A DNA stretch of 33,401 bases from DATHVI01 sp035461385 (GTDB taxonomy: Bacteria > Actinomycetota > Thermoleophilia > Solirubrobacterales > 70-9), in contig DATHVI010000163.1 in assembly GCA_035461385.1 (NCBI GenBank), positions 1 to 33,401 on the forward strand, in the 5' to 3' direction. Positions 16,201 through 24,324 of the stretch are shown piece after piece (within the stretch, counting starts at the first letter, position 1; every line of letters begins with the position of its first letter). The notes beneath the pieces were generated by a model. It did no database searches. It was given only the letters and a program-made list of their open reading frames with translations, and was not told where the DNA came from. The position numbers and the translations under genes were made by a program.

Positions 16201-17582
16201 AGGAGCACCCGCCCGTTTCCGAGCTCTACGCCGAGCGGCTGGTCGCCGACGGGGTGATCGAGCGCGCGGAGGTCGAGCGGCTCGGCCGCGAGCGCCAGGC
16301 CGACCTCCAGTCGACGCTCAAGGAGCTGCGAGCGAAGATGACGTCCGGCGAGTACGAGGACCCGAGCTCGACCGCGCTCGCCACCGGCGAGCTCGACCGC
16401 ACGAAGAGCCCCGACATCGCGACCTTCCTCCCCGCCGACCGGCTGCGGAAGCTGAACGACGAGCTGCTCAGGGTCCCGGACAGCTTCACGATCCACCGCA
16501 AGCTCCGCAAGCCGCTCGAGCGGCGGGTTGCGGCGCTCGAGGAGGGGGAGATCGACTTCGGCCACGCCGAGTCGCTCGCGTTCGCCTCGCTGCTCACCGA
16601 AGGCGTCCACGTCAGGCTCACGGGGCAGGACACCGAGCGCGGCACGTTCTCGCATCGCCACCTCGTCCTCCACGACGAGAAGACCGGGCTCGAGTACGTG
16701 CCGATCCAGAACCTCTCCGATGCGAAGGCGCCATTCGAGCTCCACAACAGCCCGCTGTCCGAGGCCGGCTGCCTCGGGTTCGAGTACGGCTACTCGACCG
16801 CGTCGCCGGGGAGCCTCGTCCTCTGGGAGGCGCAGTTCGGCGACTTCGCCAACTCGGCGCAGGTGATCATCGACAGCTTCATCGTCTCCGGCGAGTCGAA
16901 GTGGGGCCAGGCGACGAGGCTGACGCTGCTCCTCCCGCACGGCTACGAGGGCGCCGGCCCGGAGCACTCGAGCGCCCGGATCGAGCGCTTCATCCAGCTC
17001 GCTTCGGAGGGCAACATCCGGCTCGCGAACCCGACCACCGCGGCCCAGTACTTCCACCTCCTGCGCCGCCAGGCCCTGGTCCCGAAGCCGCGGCCGCTGG
17101 TCGTGTTCACGCCGAAGGGGCTGCTGCGGCTGCGCCCGGCGGCGTCGAGCCTCGACGACCTGACGTCGGGGATGTTCGAGTACGTGCTCGACGATCCCCG
17201 GGCGTCCGAGCGACGTGAGCGGATCGAGAAGCTGGTGCTCTGCAGCGGCAAGCTCTACTACGACATCGAAGGCCAAGAGCGCCGCGCCGAGGCCGAGTCG
17301 GTGGCGATCGCCCGGGTTGAGCTGCTGTACCCGTTCGCCCAGGAGCAGATCGCCGCCCTGGTCAGCTCCTACCCGAACCTGAAGCGGGTCGTCTGGGCCC
17401 AGGAGGAACCGAAGAACATGGGCGCGTGGAGCGTGATGTTCCGCCGCCTGCCCGAGATCCTCGGCGAGGGGCTCGAGCTCGGCTACGTCGGCCGCCCGCC
17501 CCGCGCGAGCCCGGGCGAGGGCTACCCGGCGGCCCACCGGCTCGAGCAGGAGCGAATTGTCCTAACCGCCCTTGAGGGATAG
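13218..17582 (+). CDS. Multidomain 2-oxoglutarate dehydrogenase: lipoyl-lipoyl-PSBD-E2-E1 fusion
   Basis: A 1454-residue protein carrying both the E2 succinyltransferase and the thiamine-dependent E1 of the 2-oxoglutarate dehydrogenase complex. Domains in order: lipoyl domain 1 (about 7-80, lipoyl Lys47 in STDKVDAE), acidic linker, lipoyl domain 2 (about 142-216, Lys183), Ala/Pro linker, an E3-binding domain (about 253-290, SPVARRVAAAKGVDLGAV), E2 catalytic domain (about 305-545, His515 in TYDHRVIQG), and E1 (about 588-1454). E1 has LALGMAHRGRLSVLAHNVGR, KYHHGAEG and the TPP/Mg region GDAAFPAQG through DNQVGF. Corynebacterial OdhA and mycobacterial Kgd have E2-E1 but lack lipoyl and E3-binding domains, so this version may need only E3. 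The ATG at 13218 follows AGGAG; the frame is open upstream but conservation starts here. Confidence 0.95.
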   Translation: MPDSGVVEIQMPQMGESVTEGTVLEWHKSEGEFVNEGETVVEVSTDKVDAEVPAPASGVLVRIIASEDDTIEVGAALGELDPDGSPGGDGASANGGSAAGLEEQDGLVEGGGEGDADLGADEEPSAAPTPGEVETETGPEETVRIQMPEMGESVTEGTVLEWHVSEGQQVSEGETVVEVSTDKVDAEVPAPSSGTITKVLVAPDDVVEVGQPLAEMTAGAAPAAVAGGTEAKEAKPHAGTAAPPAPIEGNGASASPVARRVAAAKGVDLGAVEGSGIGGKIVKADVLAAADGVTPARPAAAEAEARPLRGPAAMLAEAMNESRGVPTATSFRTLAVDTLDAKRKAINGALAERGMKVSFTHLIAWAIVNAATEWPAMVRTYSEPEGKPYVTANEQVNLGIAVDVERRGQRSLMVPCIRGAQGLDFSGFHSHYEELITKTRENALTADDFRGTNITLTNPGGLGTVASVPRLLSGQGTIVATGSIAYPPEWSHAPPDKVAALGVSKVMTMTSTYDHRVIQGAESGSFLRRIDQLLQGEDAFYESIVEELGIPVSTVTHATAAAASAPPLPSAAPGGVAPARPAEPETELLQAVQAATSLLKAYRTHGHLAAKVNPLAGEPKGDPALAPESLNLTPELMKRIPASILRIGVEGENLLDALPRMREAYCGTIAYQIEHLSSHQQRVWLREMIETGSHRTPLEPEERRALLARLIEVFQFERFLQKAYLGQKMFSIEGLDAIVPMLDEVATIADRNGAEELALGMAHRGRLSVLAHNVGRPVESILAEFEGAKALEQVKAITAIPHAGTGDVKYHHGAEGTVPTRDGGETRIRLYPNPSHLEYVNPVVTGGARATQSDVEGSRLEHRPSVAIPVLLHGDAAFPAQGVVAETLNLQSLRGYSTGGTIHIITDNQVGFTTDPTEGRSTPYAGDLAKGFNSPIFHVNADDVEACIAATRLAMAYRERWGRDVVIDVIGYRRYGHNETDEPAYTQPTMAAAIKEHPPVSELYAERLVADGVIERAEVERLGRERQADLQSTLKELRAKMTSGEYEDPSSTALATGELDRTKSPDIATFLPADRLRKLNDELLRVPDSFTIHRKLRKPLERRVAALEEGEIDFGHAESLAFASLLTEGVHVRLTGQDTERGTFSHRHLVLHDEKTGLEYVPIQNLSDAKAPFELHNSPLSEAGCLGFEYGYSTASPGSLVLWEAQFGDFANSAQVIIDSFIVSGESKWGQATRLTLLLPHGYEGAGPEHSSARIERFIQLASEGNIRLANPTTAAQYFHLLRRQALVPKPRPLVVFTPKGLLRLRPAASSLDDLTSGMFEYVLDDPRASERRERIEKLVLCSGKLYYDIEGQERRAEAESVAIARVELLYPFAQEQIAALVSSYPNLKRVVWAQEEPKNMGAWSVMFRRLPEILGEGLELGYVGRPPRASPGEGYPAAHRLEQERIVLTALEG

Positions 17583-17624
17583 GAATACCTCCGCCGCCTC
17601 CTCCGCCCCCGCCTTGAATACCTG

Positions 17625-17645
17625 GTGCGCGGCGACGCCGCGCAC
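17625..17645. other. Perfect GC-rich inverted repeat after the dehydrogenase gene
   Basis: GTGCGCGGCG and CGCCGCGCAC flank a single A, a 10-bp perfect inverted repeat 43 bases past the stop. It could help end transcription, but no T-run follows. The rest of 17583-17710 shows nothing I recognise. Confidence 0.45.
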
Positions 17646-17710
17646 ACCTTGGGGGGCTGCGGGTTGGGGCTCAAGTCGCTGGCACTCAGCGGACCGCCCC
17701 TTTTCCGCAG

Positions 17711-17740
17711 CGCAACCGGCCGGATCGCCGGCCGGTTGCG
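17711..17740. terminator. Terminator-like 13-bp hairpin between convergent genes
   Basis: CGCAACCGGCCGG (17711-17723) pairs perfectly with CCGGCCGGTTGCG (17728-17740) around an ATCG loop. It lies between the 2-oxoglutarate dehydrogenase gene and a convergent small zinc-ribbon gene, so a bidirectional terminator is likely. A CCCCTTTT run precedes it on the plus strand; no T-run follows on either side. Confidence 0.5.
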
Positions 17741-17770
17741 ATACCGCGCTCCGCGCTGGAGGAGAGGCTG

Positions 17771-18016
17771 TTACGCGAAGGCGGCGCGGCGGATGACCGC
17801 AACCCCGAGGCCCTCGCCGCAGTCGGGGCAGGAGCGCAGCGGGGCCCACGCGCGGTGCTCAGAACCGCATGCCGGGCAGTCGTAGCCACGCTCGAATCCG
17901 ATCAGGCGACGAGCCTCGCGAGCGAGCACGTGCACGTCGTGCGGCGATCGCCCCGGCTCCGCTCTGGTGCTTACCTGCATGCCGTGATCGTGCCGGGCGG
18001 CGGCGGCGATCGCCAT
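17771..18016 (-). CDS. Small zinc-ribbon protein, function unknown
   Basis: An 81-residue ORF with two knuckles, Cys47/Cys50 (YDCPACGSEH) and Cys63/Cys66 (SCPDCGEGL), a classic compact zinc ribbon. Third positions are mostly G or C, which supports coding. The start is uncertain: the ATG at 18016 has no ribosome site, and an internal ATG at 17980 would give a 69-residue protein that still holds the ribbon. It is convergent with the 2-oxoglutarate dehydrogenase gene and divergent from the DUF3817-like gene by 61 bases. No function can be assigned. Confidence 0.55.
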   Translation of the reverse strand: MAIAAAARHDHGMQVSTRAEPGRSPHDVHVLAREARRLIGFERGYDCPACGSEHRAWAPLRSCPDCGEGLGVAVIRRAAFA

Positions 18017-18077
18017 CGACGGCGGTCGAGACCTCGAGCGACCCGGTTGTACACGCGGTAGCTATGAATCAGAGAGC

Positions 18078-18482
18078 GTGAGCACCTCCGAGCGCCCATC
18101 CGACGTCCTCCGAAAGCCGGTCCCCGGGACGCTGTGGCCGTGGGTCAAGCTCGCCTCCTATATCGAGCTCGTCCTCTTCGCCGGCCTGCTGATCGTCTGG
18201 CTTTCCCCCGGCCTCGACCGCGCGACCTTCTACTTCGGCCTCAGCCACGGCATCGGCTTCATCATCCTCGCCCTCCTCGTCTGGGCCGCCGTGCTGCGCT
18301 GGGAGGCCCCCTACACCCTCCTCGCCGCCACCCTCACCCCGGCTGGGCCGGTCGGAAGCGTGATCGCGATCGCATGGATCGAGCATCGCCGCCGCGGCGT
18401 CGCCGGCGCTACGCACGCACCCCGAAGCACGACGCCGACCCCTGTTCCGCCTCGGGAAGGAAGCCAGAGAACCCGCAGCTGA
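18078..18482 (+). CDS. DUF3817-like small integral membrane protein
   Basis: A 134-residue protein with three hydrophobic segments (about 25-43, 53-72, 79-100). Conserved-looking features include LASYIELVLFAGLLIVW, a central GLSHGIGFI, and LRWEAPYTLLAATLTPAGPVGSVIAIAWIEHR. The pattern of an early helix with YIE, then SHG(I/Y)GF, then a PFGS/PVGS-like helix, resembles DUF3817 proteins of actinobacteria, whose role is unknown. The last 35 residues are hydrophilic and overlap the convergent exported-protein gene by 74 bases, so the conserved protein probably ends near residue 105. The GTG at 18078 is preceded by AGAGAG and a -10-like TATGAA at 18063-18068. Confidence 0.8.
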   Translation: MSTSERPSDVLRKPVPGTLWPWVKLASYIELVLFAGLLIVWLSPGLDRATFYFGLSHGIGFIILALLVWAAVLRWEAPYTLLAATLTPAGPVGSVIAIAWIEHRRRGVAGATHAPRSTTPTPVPPREGSQRTRS

Positions 18483-19023
18483 CCAGGACTCCGGCGCCCG
18501 GCGCGTCGCGGGCGAAGATCCAGACGTCGCCCCCGATCGAGCCGCCCGGCATGATCTCGAGGTTGCTCCCGGATTCGAGGACCGCCTGGTTCTGGTGATC
18601 GACTCCGTAGGTGACCAGAAACTCCGGGCCGCCCAACGGGTTCAGGTTGACGACGCGGATCTGGGCGGCTATGTCGGCGTCGCCGTCGGTCCTGATCTCG
18701 AGACCGAGATCCGGGAACGCGAGGATCAGGGCCTGCCCCTCGGTGCTCGTAGCGATCGGCCCGCCGAGCTTGATCCGCGACGATCGCAGGAACTCGGCAG
18801 GCTCGAGCCCGGCAAGCGTGCGCGCGTTGGCGACCGAGAGCCCAGGCGCGCGCTGGGTTATGCGCTTGTTGGCGATCCGCTTCACCTGCTTCTTTTCCTT
18901 GCGGTCGAGGACCGCCGTGCTCACGACCCCGGCGACCGCGGACCCCGTCAGCGCAGCGACGAGCGCTGCGATCGCGACCACCATCGCCGGCGAAGGACGC
19001 CCCAACCTCGGCCTCACCAACAT
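18409..19023 (-). CDS. Exported protein of unknown function
   Basis: A 204-residue protein opening RPRLGRPSPAMVVAIAALVAALTGSAVAG, a basic start and a hydrophobic signal or anchor (about 13-33). A Lys/Arg-rich segment (DRKEKKQVKRIANKRI) follows, then a beta-rich region. This N-terminal pattern is common in secreted proteins of Solirubrobacterales; the function is unknown. Two cysteines near the C-terminus (VSCGF and ASCFG) may form a disulfide. The ATG at 19023 follows GAGGAGAGCGGAAG, a good ribosome site, with a -35/-10 promoter about 50 bases upstream. Its 3' end overlaps the convergent DUF3817-like gene by 74 bases. Confidence 0.75.
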   Translation of the reverse strand: MLVRPRLGRPSPAMVVAIAALVAALTGSAVAGVVSTAVLDRKEKKQVKRIANKRITQRAPGLSVANARTLAGLEPAEFLRSSRIKLGGPIATSTEGQALILAFPDLGLEIRTDGDADIAAQIRVVNLNPLGGPEFLVTYGVDHQNQAVLESGSNLEIMPGGSIGGDVWIFARDAPGAGVLVSCGFSGFLPEAEQGSASCFGVRA

Positions 19024-19068
19024 CTTCCGCTCTCCTCTCCCGCCGGCTACCCCCGGCGCGCTGGGCAG

Positions 19069-19097
19069 AGCATCCTCCTACCCCCGAGGACTGTCAA
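19069..19097 (-). promoter_or_regulatory. Sigma-70-type promoter for the exported protein gene
   Basis: On the minus strand a consensus TTGACA (19097-19092) is followed by a 17-base spacer and GATGCT (19074-19069). The expected leader is about 38 nt and contains the AGGAG ribosome site. Confidence 0.6.
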
Positions 19098-19206
19098 GGG
19101 CACCGGATCGGCATCAACTCAGCGCCGAGGTACGGAGCCCGGCCTAGTCATCAACCGAGCGCGGGTCCTGCAGAGTCGGGCCCACGCGTTCGTCGAACCG
19201 AGCGCC

Positions 19207-19257
19207 GGCCCACGGAGCCGACCCCCACCGCGGGCCCACGGAGCCGACGCCCACCGC
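19207..19257. repeat. Two-copy tandem repeat, 26-bp period
   Basis: A 25-base unit beginning GGCCCACGGAGCCGAC and ending CCCACCGC is repeated at 19207-19231 and 19233-19257 with one mismatch. A partial GGGCCCACG lies about 30 bases upstream. Confidence 0.8.
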
Positions 19258-19565
19258 CAACCGACCGCGGAGGGCTCGAAAAGCAAGCAGTTCGGTGGAC
19301 GCAGCCCGATCGCCGCAGCGAGCGTACTCCTCGACGTACGTGAGCAAGGCGATCGGGCGAGGACGCCGAAATGCGCTGCTTTGCAGAGCCCGAAGAATTG
19401 GCGGGGCGGGGCCGTAGGAGGCAGGGGGTCCACACGGCCCGCGCCCACGCCAGCGCGTCGGTAGCCAGGGAGGGATGCCGACGCGTTCGTCCCCGGAGGC
19501 GGGACTGGCCGGGGACGAGCTTCGAAAGCTCCCTGTATGGAACAGCGTACCCATCTTGACCGATA

Positions 19566-19586
19566 CCGGTTGGCGCTGTCAACCGG
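19566..19586 (-). terminator. Candidate hairpin after the aconitase gene
   Basis: CCGGTTG and CAACCGG flank a seven-base loop 24 bases past the aconitase stop on the minus strand. No T-run follows, so the terminator call is weak. Confidence 0.35.
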
Positions 19587-19609
19587 GGCGACCACGGATT
19601 TGCCGATCG

Positions 19610-22428
<2,819 letters not shown>

Positions 22429-22432
<4 letters not shown>

Positions 22433-22455
22433 CTGGTCCTCCGGCGATCGGTCAT
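22429..22455 (-). CDS. Possible eight-codon leader ORF coupled to aconitase
   Basis: The minus strand contains ATG at 22455 followed by codons for MTDRRRTR and a TGA that overlaps the aconitase ATG (ATGA). A GAGG lies 8 bases upstream. The sequence around this ATG (CCAGATGACCGA) duplicates the aconitase start exactly, so it may be a chance product of a 23-bp-spaced duplication. The ORF includes AGG and AGA, rare in GC-rich genomes, in an Arg-rich peptide. Confidence 0.3.
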
Positions 22456-22526
22456 CTGGTTGCCCTCAGTATCGCGATTCCCGGATCGCGACCCCGGACA
22501 CGCCGGCCCGCAGGCGGGGGGCCCCC

Positions 22527-23324
22527 TCAGCGCTTGTCGGCCTGGCCCTCGATCACCTTGTCGGCGACCTTGCCGGCCCTCCGGCCGGTGACGCGCGCGG
22601 CGAGGTGGGGGCGGCGGTGGGCGATCGCGACCGCGAGCCGGAGCATCACCGGCGCGACGTGGACCTCGGCGCGATCGCGTTCGATCGCGTCTGCCACGGC
22701 CTCGCCGACCTGGCGCGGGGAGACCGTCCCGAGGCCGAGCGGGGCCTTGCTGCCCGACTCGGCGAACATCCCGGCGTCGCGGACGAACCCCGGCAGCACG
22801 ACCGACGCCCCGACCCCGGTCCCGGCGAGGTCCTGACGGAGGCTGAGCGCGAACCCTCGCAGCCCGAACTTCGTCGCCGAGTAGAGCGAGCTGCGTGGCA
22901 GCGCCGCCTTCGCCTGGAGCGAGGAGATGAAGACGAGCTGACCGGCCCCGCGCTCGCGCATCCCGGGCAGCAGGTCGCGGGTCAGCCGCACCGGCGCGGT
23001 CAGGTTCACTCGCAGCGCGCGCTCCACCTCCTCCGGCGCGAGGCGCTCGAGCCGCCCGCCGGCCGGGATGCCCGCGTTCGCGACGAGGACATCGACGTCG
23101 CCGGCGGCCGCTGCCAGCTCCTCGGTCGCGCCCTCGTTGGCGAGGTCGGCGACCACCCAGTGGTGGCCCTCGCCCGCCAGCGTGCCGGCCAGCTCGCCGA
23201 GCTCCTGCTCGCGGCGGGAGCTCAGGACCATCGTCGCGCCGCGCTCGGCGAGGACGGCGGCGATCGCCCGGCCGAGGCCGCCGGTCGCCCCGGTGAGGAG
23301 AACGGTCTTGCCTCGCAGCTCCAT
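22527..23324 (-). CDS. Short-chain dehydrogenase/reductase
   Basis: A 265-residue classical SDR. Nucleotide-binding TGATGGLGRA is at 11-20, followed by VANAG, catalytic Ser in FISSLQ, and the YSATK pair (Tyr148, Lys152). After the active site PGFVRDAGMF fits the usual substrate-loop start. The C-terminal tail (RLAVAIAHRRPHLAARVTGRRAGKVADKV) is basic and resembles membrane-associated SDRs of mycobacteria. The substrate is unknown. The ATG at 23324 has no ribosome site; a -10-like TAAGGT (23340-23335) lies 10 bases upstream, so the mRNA may have almost no leader. It is divergent from the riboswitch-controlled hydrolase gene and about 70 bases upstream of aconitase-gene control sequences. Confidence 0.9.
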   Translation of the reverse strand: MELRGKTVLLTGATGGLGRAIAAVLAERGATMVLSSRREQELGELAGTLAGEGHHWVVADLANEGATEELAAAAGDVDVLVANAGIPAGGRLERLAPEEVERALRVNLTAPVRLTRDLLPGMRERGAGQLVFISSLQAKAALPRSSLYSATKFGLRGFALSLRQDLAGTGVGASVVLPGFVRDAGMFAESGSKAPLGLGTVSPRQVGEAVADAIERDRAEVHVAPVMLRLAVAIAHRRPHLAARVTGRRAGKVADKVIEGQADKR

Positions 23325-23433
23325 CAGCGGCAGAACCTTACGGGGGCGGTGGGCCTCGCCGCCGATCGGGACGCCGGAGCGCGCCGCCGGGCGAAGATTG
23401 TTTGGCTTCGCTCACGAATCCCTGAGCAGGCCT

Positions 23434-23462
23434 TTGCACAACGCCGGCGAATCGTGTAGGGT
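23434..23462 (+). promoter_or_regulatory. Promoter of the c-di-AMP riboswitch and cell-wall hydrolase
   Basis: TTGCAC (23434-23439) and TAGGGT (23457-23462) are separated by exactly 17 bases, a good housekeeping-type promoter. Transcription should begin near 23469, just before the first riboswitch helix. Confidence 0.7.
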
Positions 23463-23469
23463 GCGCGCC

Positions 23470-23610
23470 GCACAGACCGGTAAAGCCGAGTCCCCGTCGC
23501 GCCATGCGCCTCGGGGAGCGGGGGAACCACCAGTTCGGGGCCAACCCACCGCCGGGTGGGGGCGCAGGCTCTTTCAGCGCCAGCCCGTCAGCTAACCCCG
23601 CAGGCCGACG
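23470..23610 (+). promoter_or_regulatory. c-di-AMP riboswitch (ydaO-yuaA family)
   Basis: The leader shows the conserved blocks of the ydaO/yuaA aptamer in order: ACCGGTAAAGCCGAG near 23477, GAGCGGGGGAACCACC at 23516-23531, a variable GC-rich hairpin (CCCACCGCCGGGTGGG), and CGTCAGCTAACCCCGCAGGC from 23586. In actinobacteria this riboswitch commonly precedes cell-wall hydrolases and turns them off when c-di-AMP is high, linking wall remodelling to osmotic state. Here it lies directly upstream of an NlpC/P60-like exported protein. Identified by recognition of the conserved blocks, not by a covariance model; exact boundaries are approximate. Confidence 0.92.
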
Positions 23611-23626
23611 AAGGAGATCGGGAAGC

Positions 23627-24214
23627 TTGCGTACACGAGATCAGCACTCAGGCGGTCAGCGCCGGCTCGTCAGCGCGGTGATCGCGGCGGCGCTTAGCGC
23701 GCTCTGCCTCGCCCTCGCGCCCTCCCCCGCCGCCGCGCAGACCGGGGGCGTCAGCGCCGACGGCGGCGGCACCGATGGCGGGGGCGGCGGCAAGACGGTG
23801 CCCGGCCGGAAGGCGAAGCTTCGCAACGGCCTCGCGATCCCGCCCGAGGAGGCGCCGGCGCGGGTGAAGAAGGTGATTCGCGCCGCGAACGAGATCGCCA
23901 AGGGCAAGGACTACTGCTACGGCGGCGGCCACGCCCGCTTCGAGTCGAGGTGCTACGACTGCTCGGGTGCCGCGAGCTACGCGCTCAAGGGCGGCAACTT
24001 CGTCTCGAGCCCGATGCCCTCGAGCGGCTACTTCCGCTGGGGCAAGCGAGGCAAGGGGAAGTGGATCACGGTCTTCACCCACAGCGGCCACATGTACCTG
24101 AAGGTCGCCGGACTGCGGTTCGACACCAGCATGGTCCCGGGCAAGGGGCCCGGCTGGAGCGACCAGATGCGCTCGGCGCGCGGCTTCAAGAAGCGCCACA
24201 AGGGCCGCTTCTAG
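23627..24214 (+). CDS. Exported NlpC/P60-like peptidoglycan hydrolase
   Basis: A 195-residue secreted protein with a signal peptide (hydrophobic core about 15-31, likely cleavage after SPAAA) and a Gly-rich linker. A catalytic-type domain from about residue 70 follows: nucleophile Cys112 in YDCSGAASYAL, and His152 or His155 in FTHSGHMYLKVAG, as in the Cys/His papain-like NlpC/P60 fold. It probably cuts peptide stems of peptidoglycan. The start is assigned to TTG at 23627, 10 bases after AAGGAG. Upstream in-frame codons fall inside the riboswitch and cannot be coding. Control by c-di-AMP is expected. The domain is shorter than many P60 proteins and I see no SH3 or LysM wall-binding module. Confidence 0.85.
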   Translation: MRTRDQHSGGQRRLVSAVIAAALSALCLALAPSPAAAQTGGVSADGGGTDGGGGGKTVPGRKAKLRNGLAIPPEEAPARVKKVIRAANEIAKGKDYCYGGGHARFESRCYDCSGAASYALKGGNFVSSPMPSSGYFRWGKRGKGKWITVFTHSGHMYLKVAGLRFDTSMVPGKGPGWSDQMRSARGFKKRHKGRF

Positions 24215-24271
24215 CCCGCCGCCGCGTCGCGTTCCGCAGGATTCGCCCGGCCACAGCGACGACAACGCCGA

Positions 24272-24293
24272 GGAACCCCGTCGTCGGGGTTCC
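24272..24293 (+). terminator. Terminator-like hairpin after the hydrolase gene
   Basis: GGAACCCCG and CGGGGTTCC pair perfectly over 9 bp around TCGT, 57 bases past the hydrolase stop and 31 bases before the sigma-fusion start. The following GGTTTGC is only weakly T-rich. Confidence 0.55.
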
Positions 24294-24324
24294 GGTTTGC
24301 GGCGTGTGAGACGTTTAATCAGAC

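Larger units (their letters stand above)
19141..19600. other. Gene-free stretch between exported protein and aconitase genes
   Basis: The whole 19024-19609 gap holds no ORF with the codon bias of its neighbours. All three minus frames are open over long parts of it, but none shows third-position GC bias or recognisable motifs. GC appears lower than in flanking genes. It includes a 26-bp tandem duplication (19207-19257), a recurrent ACGCGTTCGTC (19184 region and 19481 region) and a hairpin at 19566-19586. It may hold a dispersed repeat or a decayed gene. Confidence 0.5.

Noticed and set aside
13227..17537. 1436-codon open frame on the minus strand
   Set aside because: Mirror of the 2-oxoglutarate dehydrogenase gene caused by high GC; composition is Arg/Asp/Gly/Leu-rich without domains.
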